Shown here: positions 21,473 to 33,443 of the stretch, in pieces | Layout: every line of letters starts with the position of its first letter | Position numbering within the stretch: the first letter of the stretch is position 1 | Assembly (NCBI RefSeq): GCF_048569485.1 | Contig: NW_027445261.1 | Location: 310,001-374,000, forward strand | Origin: Anomaloglossus baeobatrachus | Taxonomy: Eukaryota > Chordata > Amphibia > Anura > Aromobatidae | Reading direction: 5' to 3' | Length of the DNA: 64,000 nt | Program-made: the position numbers and the translations under genes | Notes under the pieces: model-generated | What the model saw: the letters and a program-made list of their open reading frames with translations, nothing else | Database searches by the model: none | Told to the model about the DNA's origin: nothing

Positions 21473-22130
21473 ACTTAATAACTTTTTCAACTTGTCATCA
21501 TATGGGAGGCCTTCCATTCCTTGTAGTAGTCTAGTTGCCCACCTTTGAACTGACTCTAACTTCTGAATGTCCTTTTTAAAATGTGGAGCCCAAAACTGGT
21601 TCCCATATTCCAGATGTAGCCTTACAAGTGATTTATAGAGGTGTAACAATACGTTGGGATCACGGGATCTAATCTCCCTTTTTATACACCCTAAAATCTT
21701 GTCCCAAGCAGCATTCCATCAGCCTCTGGAAGGTTCCTGGCGCATTGCACAGCTCGAAGGGCATGCTTTTGAACTCGCAGAGACCCATAGGGGTGGCGAA
21801 GGCGGTCTTCTCCCGGTCTGCCTCAGCAACGGACACTTGCCAATAGTGACTAGTGAGATCAAGGGTAGAAAAATAATTTGCAGTTCTCAATGCAGCTAGC
21901 GATTCCTCAATACGGGGAGTGGTGCCGTCCTTCTTTTTTAACAGGATCAACAGAGCTGCCCAAAGGCTACAACTGTCACGGATAACCCCAGCCGCCTTCA
22001 TGTTGCTCAACATGTCCTTGGTACACTGGCAATGTGAAGGTGGTATTGGCTTATAGCTCTCTTTGATGGGTGGGTGTGCACCTGTGGGGATGTGGTGTTG
22101 GACCCCTTTTATTCCCCCAAAATCTAGCGG
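21473..22130 (-). mobile_element. LINE and Gypsy RT fragments (right arm, outer)
   Basis: Mirror of 6131-6788: LINE piece 21473-21702, Gypsy RT piece 21703-22130. Confidence 0.82.
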
Positions 22131-22764
22131 GCTTCCCACCGGTAACCCGCTCCCCAGCTTGGATGGATGCTGAGGGAGCCCCTTTTGCCCGCAGGCTCTG
22201 GCCCTGGGAACTGTAGCCTTGGCGGTGACTGTGCTTCCCTCTACGGTGTGAGCTGTTGCCTTCAATCGGGTCTTGACTGCTGGGAAACCCTGGAGGTTCC
22301 TGTCGCTAACGGATTTGACCGGTTTTACGGCGACTCCTAGCCTGGTCGGGGTCCGTAGGCCCTGCCGGATGGTGCTGGCTTCTCTTCACTCCCCGATCTG
22401 GTACCGGCGGGCCACCGCCCATCCCCGGTCCGTACGGTTCACTCCAATCAGCCTCTCCTGCAGAAGGTCACCACCGTCTGCCAACCTTGCTGAGTGCCCG
22501 GGCCACACACCCGGACACGGTCAGTCTCCTCTCCTCTTCACTTCTCTAACTCCAAAACTGATCTCTAATCTGACTCCTTTTCCCGCCTCCAGGACTGTGA
22601 ACTCCTCGGTGGGTGGGATCAACCGCCTGGCCCACCCCCTGGTGTGGACATCAGCCCCTGGAGGAAGGCAACTAGGATTTGTGTTTAGCTTCGGTGTGCC
22701 TAGCCGGAGTGTAGAGTGTGTTGGTGTAGTACCTGTGACGACCTGGCTTGTCCAGGGCGCCACA
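22131..22764 (-). mobile_element. Gypsy-type LTR fragment (right arm)
   Basis: Mirror of 5497-6130, same strand order as the solo LTR at 48826-49739. Confidence 0.7.
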
Positions 22765-23375
22765 TTCCCCTATAGTCAAATGCAGACCGTCCGCGGGCTG
22801 CCCGTCCATCACCGGTTTTATTTTCACAACTGAAAAAGAATAAAACGGTAAAACATGTAAAAGCATCATAAACATTTTACAACGGTACAGCTTCCGCTCT
22901 TCTCCCACCCAAACAACCTGGCCCTGATGCTGCCCCTAAGAAGCGGGCAGCACCCCTTGACCCCAGTCCAGCACCAAGTTGCCCGAGCGGGTTCTGTCTC
23001 TTTCAGGGGGCCCACGTCCAAGGGGACCCCTGAACCCCCGGAGGATCGCCACCGGTTACGGTAGTGGCGGGCCTAGGCCATCCCTTTCCTCCAGGCCCAT
23101 CCTCCCAAATCAGCCTCTCCGGAGGCGGTAACGGTGTCAAGCCAACAAACATTTTTATTTACATTGCACTAAGTTTGTGGTTGCCCTGCAAGTTCTCGGG
23201 CTTGTCCGTAAGCAGTTCCTTACGCAATGGTTGCACAGTCCCTACGGGGACAACAGTTGCCGGCAACGGCCGGTTTAATCACGGTTCAATCAGGTAAACT
23301 TCTTTGGTTGATCATCTTTACTTATCATTTAAAACTTTCAAACTGGTACACTCAACACATAAAGCCCCCCCCCTT
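22765..23375 (-). mobile_element. LTR-like 3' region and purine tract (right arm)
   Basis: Mirror of 4888-5496. The tract here reads as ten C on the + strand, against seven G in the left arm. Confidence 0.55.
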
Positions 23376-26300
23376 TTAAAGAGTAGTTTCCCTGTACCTA
23401 AGTGGGGGTCTACCTAGGTTGGGGCGAGTGGACCTTCGGGGTCCGGTGTCAGTGGTGACAGGCAGTGGGGCAGAGGGAACAGTCAGTTCCTCCTCCCTGC
23501 TATCATGTGGGGCAGGCGGAGGCGTAGGGGAGCTGGGTACAGGTACATCCCTGGGCACTGGCTCGCGGTTAACCGTTTCCATCATTTCTTCATCCACGGG
23601 TTGTGGGAACAGTATCACTGGAAGGATCACCGCACCGTTCTGTGTAGGCCAGTCTGCTGGAAAATCACCCATCATGGTGTGGATTACCTCTTTTTCCTTC
23701 TCCACTGGACTGGGAACTGGAGCCTCATCCGCTACTCTCAATGCTGGTGGGCACTTCTTCAGGTGGTCTCGGGAAACCGTGGCCAAAGTCCCCCCCTGGT
23801 CACGGCTGATCTGGTAGGCCTTCTCATTCTCCCATCCTGTGGGCTGGACTACATACGGGGTTTTTTCCCATTGATCATCCAGCTTGTGGGCCCTTCTTTT
23901 CCGCTTCAGCACTACATCCCCAGGTTGGAAGGAACCGGCAGGCGCCTTCTTGTTGAAGCACTGCTCCTGTTGTCCCCGACTCCGGCACAAGTTCTTTTCA
24001 ACATACTCCTGGACCTGTCGGTACTGTGTCCTCCGCCGAGTGTCCCATTCAGCTGTCGACAGGAGTGCTTCTGAAGCTTCCAAGCCCATTTCCAGATCCA
24101 CTGGTAGCCGGCCGGGACGAGCTCTCATCAGGTATGCTGGAGTGCATTTCGTAGAGCTGGAAGGGATGTTGTTGTACATATCGACCAGGTCAGGTAGCTT
24201 CTCCAGCCACAGGTTCCGCTCTTCCAGTGGTAACGTCTTGAGGAGGCCCAGGACCAAGTGGTTCATCTTTTCACAAATGCCATTGGTTTGGGCGTGGTAA
24301 GGCGTGGTCCGGATTTTCTTGCAGCCGTACAACTGGCAGAATTCCTGGAATACCTCTGCTTCAAAGGCCGGACCCTGGTCGGTAAGCACCCTCTCCGGGT
24401 ACCAATGCGGTCAACAGAAATAAGCCTGGAAAGCCTTAGCAGCGGTGCGGCCGGTTAAGTCCTTAACTGGGACAACCACCAGGAACCTCGAGTAGTGATC
24501 TACGATGGTCAGAGCGTAGGTGTACCCACTTCGGCTGGGGGTGAGCTTTACATGGTCAAGGGCAACCAGCTCCAGCGGTTGGTGTGTAATGATCGGGTGT
24601 AGGGGTGCCTTCTGGCTGGCCTCGTCCTTCCTTCTCAATGCGCAAGGGCCACATTCTCGGCACCAGGCCTCCACAGATTCCCGCATTCCACTCCAATAGA
24701 ACCGCTCTCTTAACAACATCTCTAGCTTCTTCCACCCGAAGTGCACTGCACCATCATGGTATGCTTGCAGGACGGTGGGCACGTTAGCCTGGGGAATCAC
24801 CAGCTGGCGGATCTTCTCGTGAGTCTTTGGATTAATCAGCTCGCGATACAACTTCCCCTGGTGTAGGTATAGCCGGGTCCATTCTTGCCACAGACGTTGG
24901 GCTTCGGCAGGGGCAGCAGGGTCTATCCCAGCAGAACCCTGTTCCACTAGAGTCTTGACCAGGCGGACAGCAGGTGCCTGGTCCTGAGCTTCCTGCCAGT
25001 CCTGTCGGGGCAGCGGATCCAGGTTCACCCGTTGTTGGTAGACGTGCACCTTCTCAGTGAATGGCCGGTGAAATGCAGGCAACTCGATCTCTTCGAGGTC
25101 ATCATCCTCTGGACCCTCTTCCGACAGGTGGGGCATCCGGGAGAGTGCATTGGCATTGACGTTGGTACGGCCGGCCCGGTACTTGATGGTGAAATCGTAG
25201 TTGGCTAACCTGGTCACCCACCGCTGCTCCAACGCGCCCAGCTTGGCCGTATCTAGATGGGTCAGCAGGTTATTGTCTGTGTACGCGGTGAACTTGGCTG
25301 CTGCCAGGTAATGGCGGAACCGCTCGGTGATAGCCCACACCAGTGCCAAGAGCTCAAGCTTGAAGGAGATGTAGTTCTCAGGGTTCCTCTCAGTCGGTCG
25401 GAGTTTTCGGCTAGCATAAGCTATTACCTTTTCCCTTCTGTCTTGGACCTGGGATAGAACAGCCCCCAAGCCCACATTGCTGGCGTCGGTGTAGAGGATG
25501 AATGGGCGGCTGTAGTCAGGGTACGCTAGGATTTCCTCTCCGGTCAGGGCTGTTCTCAGCTGGCGGAAGGATTCCTCATGCTTTTCTTCCCACACCAATG
25601 GGGCTACTAGGGATCTACCACCCTTGGTCTGTCCTACGAGGAGGTCTTGCATGGGGGCAGCCATCTTTGTGTACCCCTTAATGAAGCGACGGTAATATCC
25701 CACCAGGCCCAGAAACTGCCTCACTTCCCTCACTGTGGTCGGTCTCGGCCAGTCTTGGATGGCGGTGATCTTCTCGGGGTTGGGGGCGACACCTTCCGCA
25801 CCAACCACATGTCCTAGGTACTGCACTCTGGGTTTCAGCAGATGACACTTTGAGGGCTTCAGCTTCATCCCATACTTGGCAAGGGACGCGAACACCTCGG
25901 CTAGGTGCTCCAGGTGGGCTTCATACGTCTGTGAGTACACAATCACATCATCCAAGTACAGCAAAACGGTCCCATAGGCAGTCTTCTCTCGGTCTTCCGG
26001 TGCCACGGCCACCTGCCAGTACCCGCTGGTGAGGTCAAGGGTGGAGAAGTAGTTAGCGGTTCTCAGCGAGGCCAGGGACTCTTTGATGCGGGGCAGAGGG
26101 TAAGCATCCTTATGCGTTATCTGGTTAATCTTCCGGTAATCCACACACATCCGCATGGTGCCATCCTTCTTCTTAACCAGCACCAACGGAGCGGCCCAGG
26201 GACTACAGCTGTCCCTAATAACCCCTGCCTCCTTCATGTTCCTCAACATGTCTTTGGCGCATTGGTAGTGCGCAGGGGGAATAGGCCTGTATCTCTCTTT

Positions 26301-26603
26301 AATAGGGGAGTGTGTACCGGTAGGGATGTGGTGTTGAACCCCTTTAATCTGCCCAAAATCTAGAGGGTGCTTGCTAAAAACCCGCTCATACTCCTGTACC
26401 ACCTGGTATACCCCTTCCTTGTGGTGTATGGGGGTATCATCAGTGCCGACATGTAGCTCTCGATACCACTCGCCTAACTCCCCCAGGGATGAGTGGGAAC
26501 CGGCAGCAGGCGGTGTGACCGGGGGAACGGCTTCATGGATCGTGTGGGGATCTAGAGTGAGCAATTTGGCAAGGGTAGCGTACCGGGTGGTGCATGAATG
26601 CAC
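23376..26603 (-). mobile_element. Ty3/Gypsy pol fossil (right arm)
   Basis: Mirror of 1660-4887 with the same domain order and the same broken state. A handful of substitutions separate the two copies; they arose or were retained after the palindrome formed. Confidence 0.93.
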
Positions 26604-27117
26604 ACATATTGGTTTTATAATCTTATTGTATTACTTTATATTCTTATTTCATTTGTGCATATCTCCACCATAATCCTGGCTACGAAATATAGCTTTTTTT
26701 GGGGTACACAGGTAGTAAGGTCTTCTTTCTATTTCTTTAGGGGTGATATAGCCTGGTGGAACTCTAGACCTCTAACATTATATATGCACCCTTTTTCTTT
26801 ATGGTTCTTGGACACCTTATAACATTCTTCCATACATATATATCTTTCTCATAAATTATAAATAATTAGGCATTTTTATATATTTTATTTACATTTTCAT
26901 AAATAACTTTTTACAAAGCATGGGGGACATTCTCACATACATATAATTTTCATGTACGCATTCTGAAAATTTACGCATAAACCGTACACACTCCTTTTTG
27001 TAACAATTTCTATAACTCATTCGCTGAACTCTCATCCCGGATATTCATTCTTACACCGAATTTCCTGTTATAACACAACATTCATGATTTTTATTCAATT
27101 TATTTTTATTTTTTAGG
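26604..27117. other. AT-rich stretch with no gene seen (right arm)
   Basis: Mirror of 1146-1659. Confidence 0.6.
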
Positions 27118-27539
27118 TTTATTAGTAGTGATGAGCGAGTACTAAAAAGCTCGGGTGCTCGAAGCTCGGGCCGAGCCTCCCAAGATACTCGTGTACTCGG
27201 CCCGAGCACCGAGCCCAATGTTATCCTATGGGAGACCCGAGTATTTTTGTGAAATGACCACCGGCAGCATGTAGAAACCCTAAAAATGGCACAAAAGTCT
27301 CCGAAGAGTGCTCAAATGACATGGCAACAGCATGGGGAAGACCCCTTGAAGCATTTATCACTCAAAAGTCACAGCTGTGAATAATTTTGTCCGCGTTTTA
27401 CGCCATTTTTACGGACTCACCAGAAAACCTTCCAAAATGACACCAAAATGATTTTTCATAGCGGAAATGTTAAGGGCACATACCCAATAGTGAGATAGAG
27501 CTAATGTATGTTACTTTTTGAGATCAATACATGAAAGAT

Positions 27540-29030
27540 TTTACGTAAAACATTGTGTGGCACTCCGATGTCCCTGAGAAGAGACGTACATAAAGGCCTC
27601 TGAGTCTAATGTGCCCATTTTGAGGAACTGAGTCTTTGTAGTATTTTCCTTTGCCAGGGCAGTCCAAAATTGTGAGGTTCACCAATGCCCCTGCATACAG
27701 ACGTGCATGATGGCCTGTAAACCTGAAGTGCCCATTATAAGGAAGTGGGTCTATTGTAGTATAGCCCTTAGGCAGGGCAGCCAAAAATTGGGAGGCTCCA
27801 CGTTGTCCCTGGATAGAGACGTGCATGAGGGCCTCAAAACATTAAGTGTCCAGTGTCAGGAAGTGGGTGTATTATAGTATAGCCCTTAGGCAGGGCAGCC
27901 AAAAATTGGGAGGCTCCACGTTGTCCCTGGATAGAGACGTGCATGAGGGCCTGTAAACCTGAAGTGCCCATTGGAAGGAAGTGGGTCTTTTGTAGTATAG
28001 CCCTTTGGCAGGGCAGCCAAAAATTGGGAGGCTCCACGTTGTCCCTGGATAGAGACGTGCATGAGGGCCTGTAAACCTGAAGTGCCCATTGGAAGGAAGT
28101 GGGTCTTTTGTAGTATAGCCCTTTGGCAGGGCAGCCAAAAATTGGGAGGCTCCACGTTGTCCCTGGATAGAGACATGCATGAGGGCCTCAAAACATTAAG
28201 TGTCCATTGTCAGGAAGTGGGTGTATTATAGTATAGCCCTTAGGCAGGGCAGCCAAAAATTGGGAGGCTCCACGTTGTCCCTGGATAGAGACGTGCATGA
28301 GGGCCTGTAAACCTGAAGTGCCCATTGGAAGGAAGTGGGTCTTTTGTAGTATAGCCCTTTGGCAGGGCAGCCAAAAATTGGGAGGCTCCACGTTGTCCCT
28401 GGATAGAGACGTGCATGAGGGCCTCAAAACATTAAGTGTCCATTGTCAGGAAGTGGGTGTATTATAGTATAGCCCTTTGGCAGGGCAGCCAAAAATTGGG
28501 AGGCTCCACGTTGTCCCTGGATAGAGACGTGCATGAGGGCCTCAAAACATTAAGTGTCCATTGTCAGGAAGTGGGTGTATTATAGTATAGCCCTTAGGCA
28601 GGGCAGCCAAAAATTGGGAGGCTCCACGTTGTCCCTGGATAGAGACGTGCATGAGGGCCTCAAAACATTAAGTGTCCATTGTCAGGAAGTGGGTCTTTTG
28701 TAGTATAGCCCTTTGGCAGGGCAGCCAAAAATTGGGAGGCTCCACGTTGTCCCTGGATAGAGACGTGCATGAGGGCCTCAAAACATTAAGTGTCCATTGT
28801 CAGGAAGTGGGTGTATTATAGTATAGCCCTTTGGCAGGGCAGCCAAAAATTGGGAGGCTCCACGTTGTCCCTGGATAGAGACGTGCATGAGGGCCTCAAA
28901 ACATTAAGTGTCCATTGTCAGGAAGTGGGTGTATTATAGTATAGCCCTTTGGCAGGGCAGCCAAAAATTGGGAGGCTCCACGTTGTCCCTGCATAGAGAC
29001 GTGCATGAGGGCCTCAAAACATTGTTCCCA
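27540..29030. repeat. 118-bp tandem array inside hAT-1
   Basis: Eleven good copies of cacgttgtccctg at about 118-bp spacing from 27800 to 28979, with two or three degenerate units toward 27540. Two unit types (one carrying aaaacattaagtgtcc, the other taaacctgaagtgccc) are interspersed, evidence of unequal exchange. It lies between the transposase stop and the element end. Confidence 0.95.
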
Positions 29031-29250
29031 TTGCAAAGGAGCGGGTCTCCTGTCGTTGTAATGTCCATTCTGCAAAGAATGGGCGAAAAAATTTACCACT
29101 GGGGGTATACCTGAAACAAAGGCCTAACTCTTGTAACGGTCATCATGGTGGCGCATGAGGAGAAGGAGGAGCAGTCCAGCGATTATCCAAAGTCCAGAAG
29201 TGTGTACCCATGGGTGACTGGAGGTACATGGCAAATTCCCGTTACAAACT

Positions 29251-32200
29251 TTAAATTCCGCTCTCATTTGCTGGTGGTGTGGTGAAGTCTGGCCCAATCC
29301 AACCCTTGTTCATCTTGATCAGAGTCAGCCTGTCAGCATTTTCAGTTGACAGGCGGGTGCGTTTATCTGTAATGATTCCACCTGCGGCACTAAAAACACG
29401 CTCTGACAAAACGCTAGCGGCAGGGCAGGCCAGGACTTCCAAGGCGTAGAGAGCCAATTCATGCCACGTGTCCACCTTGGATACCCAATAATTGTAAGGC
29501 ACAGAGGAATGTCGGAGTACAGTTGTTCGATCTGCAAGGTACTCCTTGAGCATCTGGGCAAACTTAGGATTTCTTGTGGCACTACCCCGCACCTCAGGGG
29601 CTGTGGTACGTGAGGGGCTGAGAAAACTGTCCCACATCTTAAAGACTGTTCCCCTACCTCTGGCGGATTGGACTTGTGCCTCTCTCGGCTGTACGCCTTG
29701 GTTGTCCACTGATTCCTGACCTATGCCGCTAGCGTTTTGTGAGGGGAATGCTTTGCCTACTTCCGTGACTATGGCCTTCCGGAACTGCTGCATTTTGGTT
29801 GACCTCTCCGCCTCGGGAATAAGAGACATAAAGTTCTCCTTGTAGCGTGGGTCTAACAGTGTTACCAACCAGTAATGATTGTCGGCCAAGATGTTCTTAA
29901 CGCGAGGGTCACGAGACAGGCAGCTTACCATAAAGTCAGCCATGTGCGCCAGACTCTTAACAGCCAGGACTTCAGTAGCCTGACCAACACGTTGACTGAA
30001 CATGCTGTCCTCCTCCTCCTCCTCCTCCTCCTCATCTACCCTGTCCTCTGGCCAGCCACGCTGAACCGAGGATATGACTGGTGTGCATGTCATATCCTCA
30101 ATTTGGCCGGAGATTTGCTCCATGTCTTCATCCTCCTCCTCGTCATAGTCCTCCACTGCACGTTGTGATGAGACGAGGCTGGGCTGTGTGTTATCACCCA
30201 CACCCACTACTGTTTCTTGCTGCAACTCATCGCGCTCCGCCTGCAATGCATCATGTTTGGTTTTGAGCAGAGACCGTTTTAGAAGGCAGAGTAGCGGTAT
30301 GGTGACACTAATAATGGCGTCATCACCACTCACCATCTTGGTGGAGTCCTCAAAGTTTTGGAGGATGGTACATAGGTCGGACATCCATCTCCACTCCTCA
30401 GGTGTTATGTGTGGAGTTTGACCCATTTCCCGACGGCTTAGGTGATGCTGGTACTCAACAACTGCCCTCTTCTGCTCACATATCCTGACCAACATGTGCA
30501 GAGTTGAATTCCAACGCGTGGGGACATCACACACCAGTCTGTGAGCCGGAAGATGCAAACTGCGCTGAAAGCCGGCAAGGCCGGCTGAAGCAGTAGGTGA
30601 CTTTCGAAAATGTGCAGACAGGCGGCGAACTTTTACCAGCAGATCAGACAGCTCTGGGTATGACTTTAGAAACCGCTGAACCACGAGGTTGAGCACATGG
30701 GCCACGCATGGAACATGTGTCAGCTGGCCTCGCCTCAAAGCCGCCACCAGGTTCCGGCCATTGTCACACACGACCTTTCCTGGCTTTAGGTTCAGAGGTG
30801 TGAGCCAGTGATCTGCCTGCTGTTTCAGAGCTGTCCACAGCTCTTCTGCATTGTGGGGTTTGTCACCTATGCAGATTAGCTTCAGCACAGCCTGTTGCCG
30901 CTTCGCCGAGGCAGTGCTGCAGTGCTTCCAGCTTGGGACTGGTGTGGAGGGTACAGTGGATGAGGATGCGCAGGAGGAGGAGGAGGCTGAAGAGCATGAC
31001 ATTCCGGAGCTGTAGAGTGTGGGTGAAACACTGACTGAGGTAGGGCCTGCAAACCTTGGTGTGGGAAGGACGTGTTCCGTCCCTCGCTCAGACTGGGTCC
31101 CAGCTTCCACAATATTAACCCAGTGTGCCGTCAACGAGATGTAGCGGCCTTGCCCACAAGCACTTGTCCACGTGTCTGTGGTTAGGTGGACTTTGGGTGA
31201 AACAGCGTTAATCAGGGCACGTGTGATGTTTTGTGACACGTGGTTATGCAACGCGGGGACGGCACACCGGGAGAAATAGTGGCGGCTGGGGACCGAGTAA
31301 CGTGGGACAGCTGCCGCCATCAGGTCGCGGAATGCTTCTGTCTCCACCAGCCTAAAAGGCAACATTTCCAGCGCAAGCAGTCGCGAAATGTTAGCATTTA
31401 GAACTGTGGCATGTGGGGTGTTGGCAGTGTATTTGCGCCTGCGTTCAAAGGTTTGCTGAATGGATAACTGAACGCTGCGCTGGGACAAGGACGTGCTTGA
31501 TGATGGTGTTATTTCTGAGTAGGCAACTGCAGGTGCAGGACCGGAGGAGGCTTGTTCGCAGGCAGCATGGACAGGGGATTGGCTCGCATGCACAACCAGC
31601 GAAGACGTAGCAGTGACATTAGCAAGCACTGCTCCTCGACTCTGTTGTACTTCCCACAAAGTCGGGTGCTTGGCTGACATGTGCCTGATCATGCTGGTGG
31701 TGGTCAGGCTGCTAGTTTTGGTACCCCTGCTGATGCTGGCACGGCAGGTGTTGCAAATGGCCTTTTTAGAATCATCTGGATCCAACTTAAAAAACTGCCA
31801 GACTCGGGAAGACCTAACATTTGTACAGGCACCTTGTGTCGTGTTGTTGTTCCGGGGAACGGTTGCCTGACTTCTGCCTGGAGCCACCACCCTGCTTCTT
31901 ACTGCCTGTTGGGATGCTACGCCTCCCTCCCCCTGTGCACTGCTGTCCTCGCTCTGCATATCCTCCTGCCAGGTTGGGTCAGTTACTGGATCATCCACCA
32001 CGTCGTCTTCCTCTTCCGCACCCTGCTCCTCCTCCTGACTTCCTGACAATTGTGTCTCATCATCGTCCACCCCTTGTTGAGACACGTTGCCAACTTCGTG
32101 AGAACGTGGCTGCTCAAATATTTGGCCATCTGTACATACGATCTCCTCATGACCCACTTCAACATGAGCTGGCGAGAGGCCAGAATGTGCGAATGGAAAC

Positions 32201-32745
32201 GTGAACAGCTCTTCCGAGTGTCCAAGTGTGGGATCATTAATGTCCGAGGACGTGTACTCAGCCTTGTGGTAGGAAGGAGGATCAGGTTCTGAAATGTGCG
32301 GTGCAGTATCACGGCTACTGACACTTGACCGTGTGGAAGACAGAGTGTTTGTGGTGGTGCCAATCTGACTGGAAGCATTATCCGCTATCCAACTAACAAC
32401 CTGTTGACACTGGTCTTGGTTCAAGAGCGGTGTACTGCTGCGGTCCCCAAGAATTTGGGACAGGACGTGCGAGCGACTAGATGTGGCCCTTTGTTGTGGC
32501 AAAATTAGAGCTTGCCCACGACCTCGGCCTCTGCCTGCACCACCATCACGTCCACTTCCTTGTTCCTTGCCAACGCCCTTGCGCATTTTGCAATGCTGTG
32601 CTGACGTGTATTCACTAGACTTGGGCGTTATATCAAAGTTTGTGCAAATTGTGCACCTGTACGCTGCCACTGACAGGCACACACGTGCGGTTTTTAAATG
32701 CAAGCACGGACGCACTAAGAACCTAACAGGTTTTAGGAGCGACAA
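29251..32745 (-). CDS. hAT-1 transposase, intact frame
   Basis: 1164 codons without a stop; an inner ATG at 32586 (MRKGVGKEQGSGRDGG) gives 1111 residues and may be the true start. The protein cuts and joins DNA at the element ends. In order: a low-complexity acidic N-terminal region; a BED zinc finger at about residues 312-367 (VWQFFKLDP, AICNTCRASISRG, MIRHMSAKH: the C2-H2 ligands); the RNase-H-like catalytic domain with the first Asp in LTTDTWTSACGQGRY (about 525) and the second in VVCDNGRNLVAALRRG (about 658); DVPTRWNSTLHML; YWLVTLLDPRYKENF; an acidic run encoded by a CTC-type repeat at 30008-30034; and the hATC dimerisation region with LACPAASVLSERVFSAAGG (its Glu is the third catalytic residue) and DKRTRLSTENADRLTLIKMN. 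Nothing key is missing. A domesticated ZBED-type gene is unlikely, because it sits between transposon ends. Confidence 0.93.
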   Translation of the reverse strand: MSLLKPVRFLVRPCLHLKTARVCLSVAAYRCTICTNFDITPKSSEYTSAQHCKMRKGVGKEQGSGRDGGAGRGRGRGQALILPQQRATSSRSHVLSQILGDRSSTPLLNQDQCQQVVSWIADNASSQIGTTTNTLSSTRSSVSSRDTAPHISEPDPPSYHKAEYTSSDINDPTLGHSEELFTFPFAHSGLSPAHVEVGHEEIVCTDGQIFEQPRSHEVGNVSQQGVDDDETQLSGSQEEEQGAEEEDDVVDDPVTDPTWQEDMQSEDSSAQGEGGVASQQAVRSRVVAPGRSQATVPRNNNTTQGACTNVRSSRVWQFFKLDPDDSKKAICNTCRASISRGTKTSSLTTTSMIRHMSAKHPTLWEVQQSRGAVLANVTATSSLVVHASQSPVHAACEQASSGPAPAVAYSEITPSSSTSLSQRSVQLSIQQTFERRRKYTANTPHATVLNANISRLLALEMLPFRLVETEAFRDLMAAAVPRYSVPSRHYFSRCAVPALHNHVSQNITRALINAVSPKVHLTTDTWTSACGQGRYISLTAHWVNIVEAGTQSERGTEHVLPTPRFAGPTSVSVSPTLYSSGMSCSSASSSSCASSSTVPSTPVPSWKHCSTASAKRQQAVLKLICIGDKPHNAEELWTALKQQADHWLTPLNLKPGKVVCDNGRNLVAALRRGQLTHVPCVAHVLNLVVQRFLKSYPELSDLLVKVRRLSAHFRKSPTASAGLAGFQRSLHLPAHRLVCDVPTRWNSTLHMLVRICEQKRAVVEYQHHLSRREMGQTPHITPEEWRWMSDLCTILQNFEDSTKMVSGDDAIISVTIPLLCLLKRSLLKTKHDALQAERDELQQETVVGVGDNTQPSLVSSQRAVEDYDEEEDEDMEQISGQIEDMTCTPVISSVQRGWPEDRVDEEEEEEEEDSMFSQRVGQATEVLAVKSLAHMADFMVSCLSRDPRVKNILADNHYWLVTLLDPRYKENFMSLIPEAERSTKMQQFRKAIVTEVGKAFPSQNASGIGQESVDNQGVQPREAQVQSARGRGTVFKMWDSFLSPSRTTAPEVRGSATRNPKFAQMLKEYLADRTTVLRHSSVPYNYWVSKVDTWHELALYALEVLACPAASVLSERVFSAAGGIITDKRTRLSTENADRLTLIKMNKGWIGPDFTTPPANESGI

Positions 32746-33435
32746 TTGCTGAGAAGTCTGACACTATCAGGACTGTTTTAGACTGTGTACACCAGCCCCA
32801 GATATGATGAAGGCTGGTATACGGTCACCACTAGGAATGGCTATATACCCTGCCTGCCTGCCTGCCTGCCTGCCTGTATACTGCTACAATAGTCCTGACA
32901 AGGACTCTTTTGGTCACTAGCCTGTATTCCAACCTGGCTATACCCTGCCTGTATACAGCAACAATAGTCCTGAGAAGGACTCTGCTACTGTACTCCGACC
33001 TGGCTATACCCTGCCTGCCTGTATACAACTAGAATAGTCCTGAGAAGGACTTTTGGTCACACTGTTTGCAGCCCTGCTACGGAAATAGCTATAAAGGGCC
33101 GCAAACCTTTCCCTGAAGCAGCGACCCTCTCCCTGCACTGACTGTCTGGATAGCTGTGAGCAGAGCACAGCGCGCCCGCCGGTATAAAGGCTCGGTCACG
33201 CTGTGCAGGCCGGCCAATCACTGCAATTCCACAACTAACAGGGCTGTGGCATTGCAGTGGTCTGCCAGCCAATCCCTGCATGAGGGCTGGCTCTCAAAAG
33301 AGCGCCAACATGCAGGGATGAAGACCACGAGTACAGCACGAGTATCGCGAGATTACTCGGTCCCCGTCGAGTAGACCGAGTACAGTGATACTCGTGCGAG
33401 TACCGAGTAGTAACAAGCATGCTCGCTCATCACTA
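32587..33435 (-). other. 5' region of hAT-1
   Basis: Upstream of the transposase. It holds three diverged repeats of roughly 70 bp (ccctgcctg...tatac...agtcctgaraaggact) at about 32840-33055, a (cctg)n run at 32848-32876, and then the ACTCG-rich subterminal zone from 33325. The element's own promoter should lie here; no clear TATA is visible. Confidence 0.6.
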
Positions 33436-33443
33436 TTTATTAG

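Larger units (their letters stand above)
15544..28262 (-). repeat. Right arm of the giant palindrome
   Basis: Reverse complement of 1-12717. The inner edge at 15544 lies in a string (gaatataacgtcgc) that continues, in the spacer, as Penelope-like coding sequence. The outer limit given here is only the point facing window base 1; the hAT-1 element that the arm enters at 27126 runs on to 33435, so the true arm may be longer. Confidence 0.97.
27126..33435 (-). mobile_element. hAT-1, complete hAT DNA transposon
   Basis: 6310 bp bounded by tagtgatgagcgag... at 27126 and ...ctcgctcatcacta at 33435 (terminal inverted repeats of about 14 bp) and by perfect 8-bp direct repeats TTTATTAG (27118-27125 and 33436-33443), the length made by hAT transposases. 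Both subterminal regions are crowded with CGAGTA/ACTCG words, many in palindromic pairs. Order on the minus strand: 5' end, short repeats, transposase, 118-bp array, 3' end. With intact ends and an uninterrupted frame it looks recently mobile. Confidence 0.95.

Noticed and set aside
29875-32752. Plus-strand frames opposite hAT-1 transposase
   Set aside because: Shadows of the 1164-codon transposase frame.
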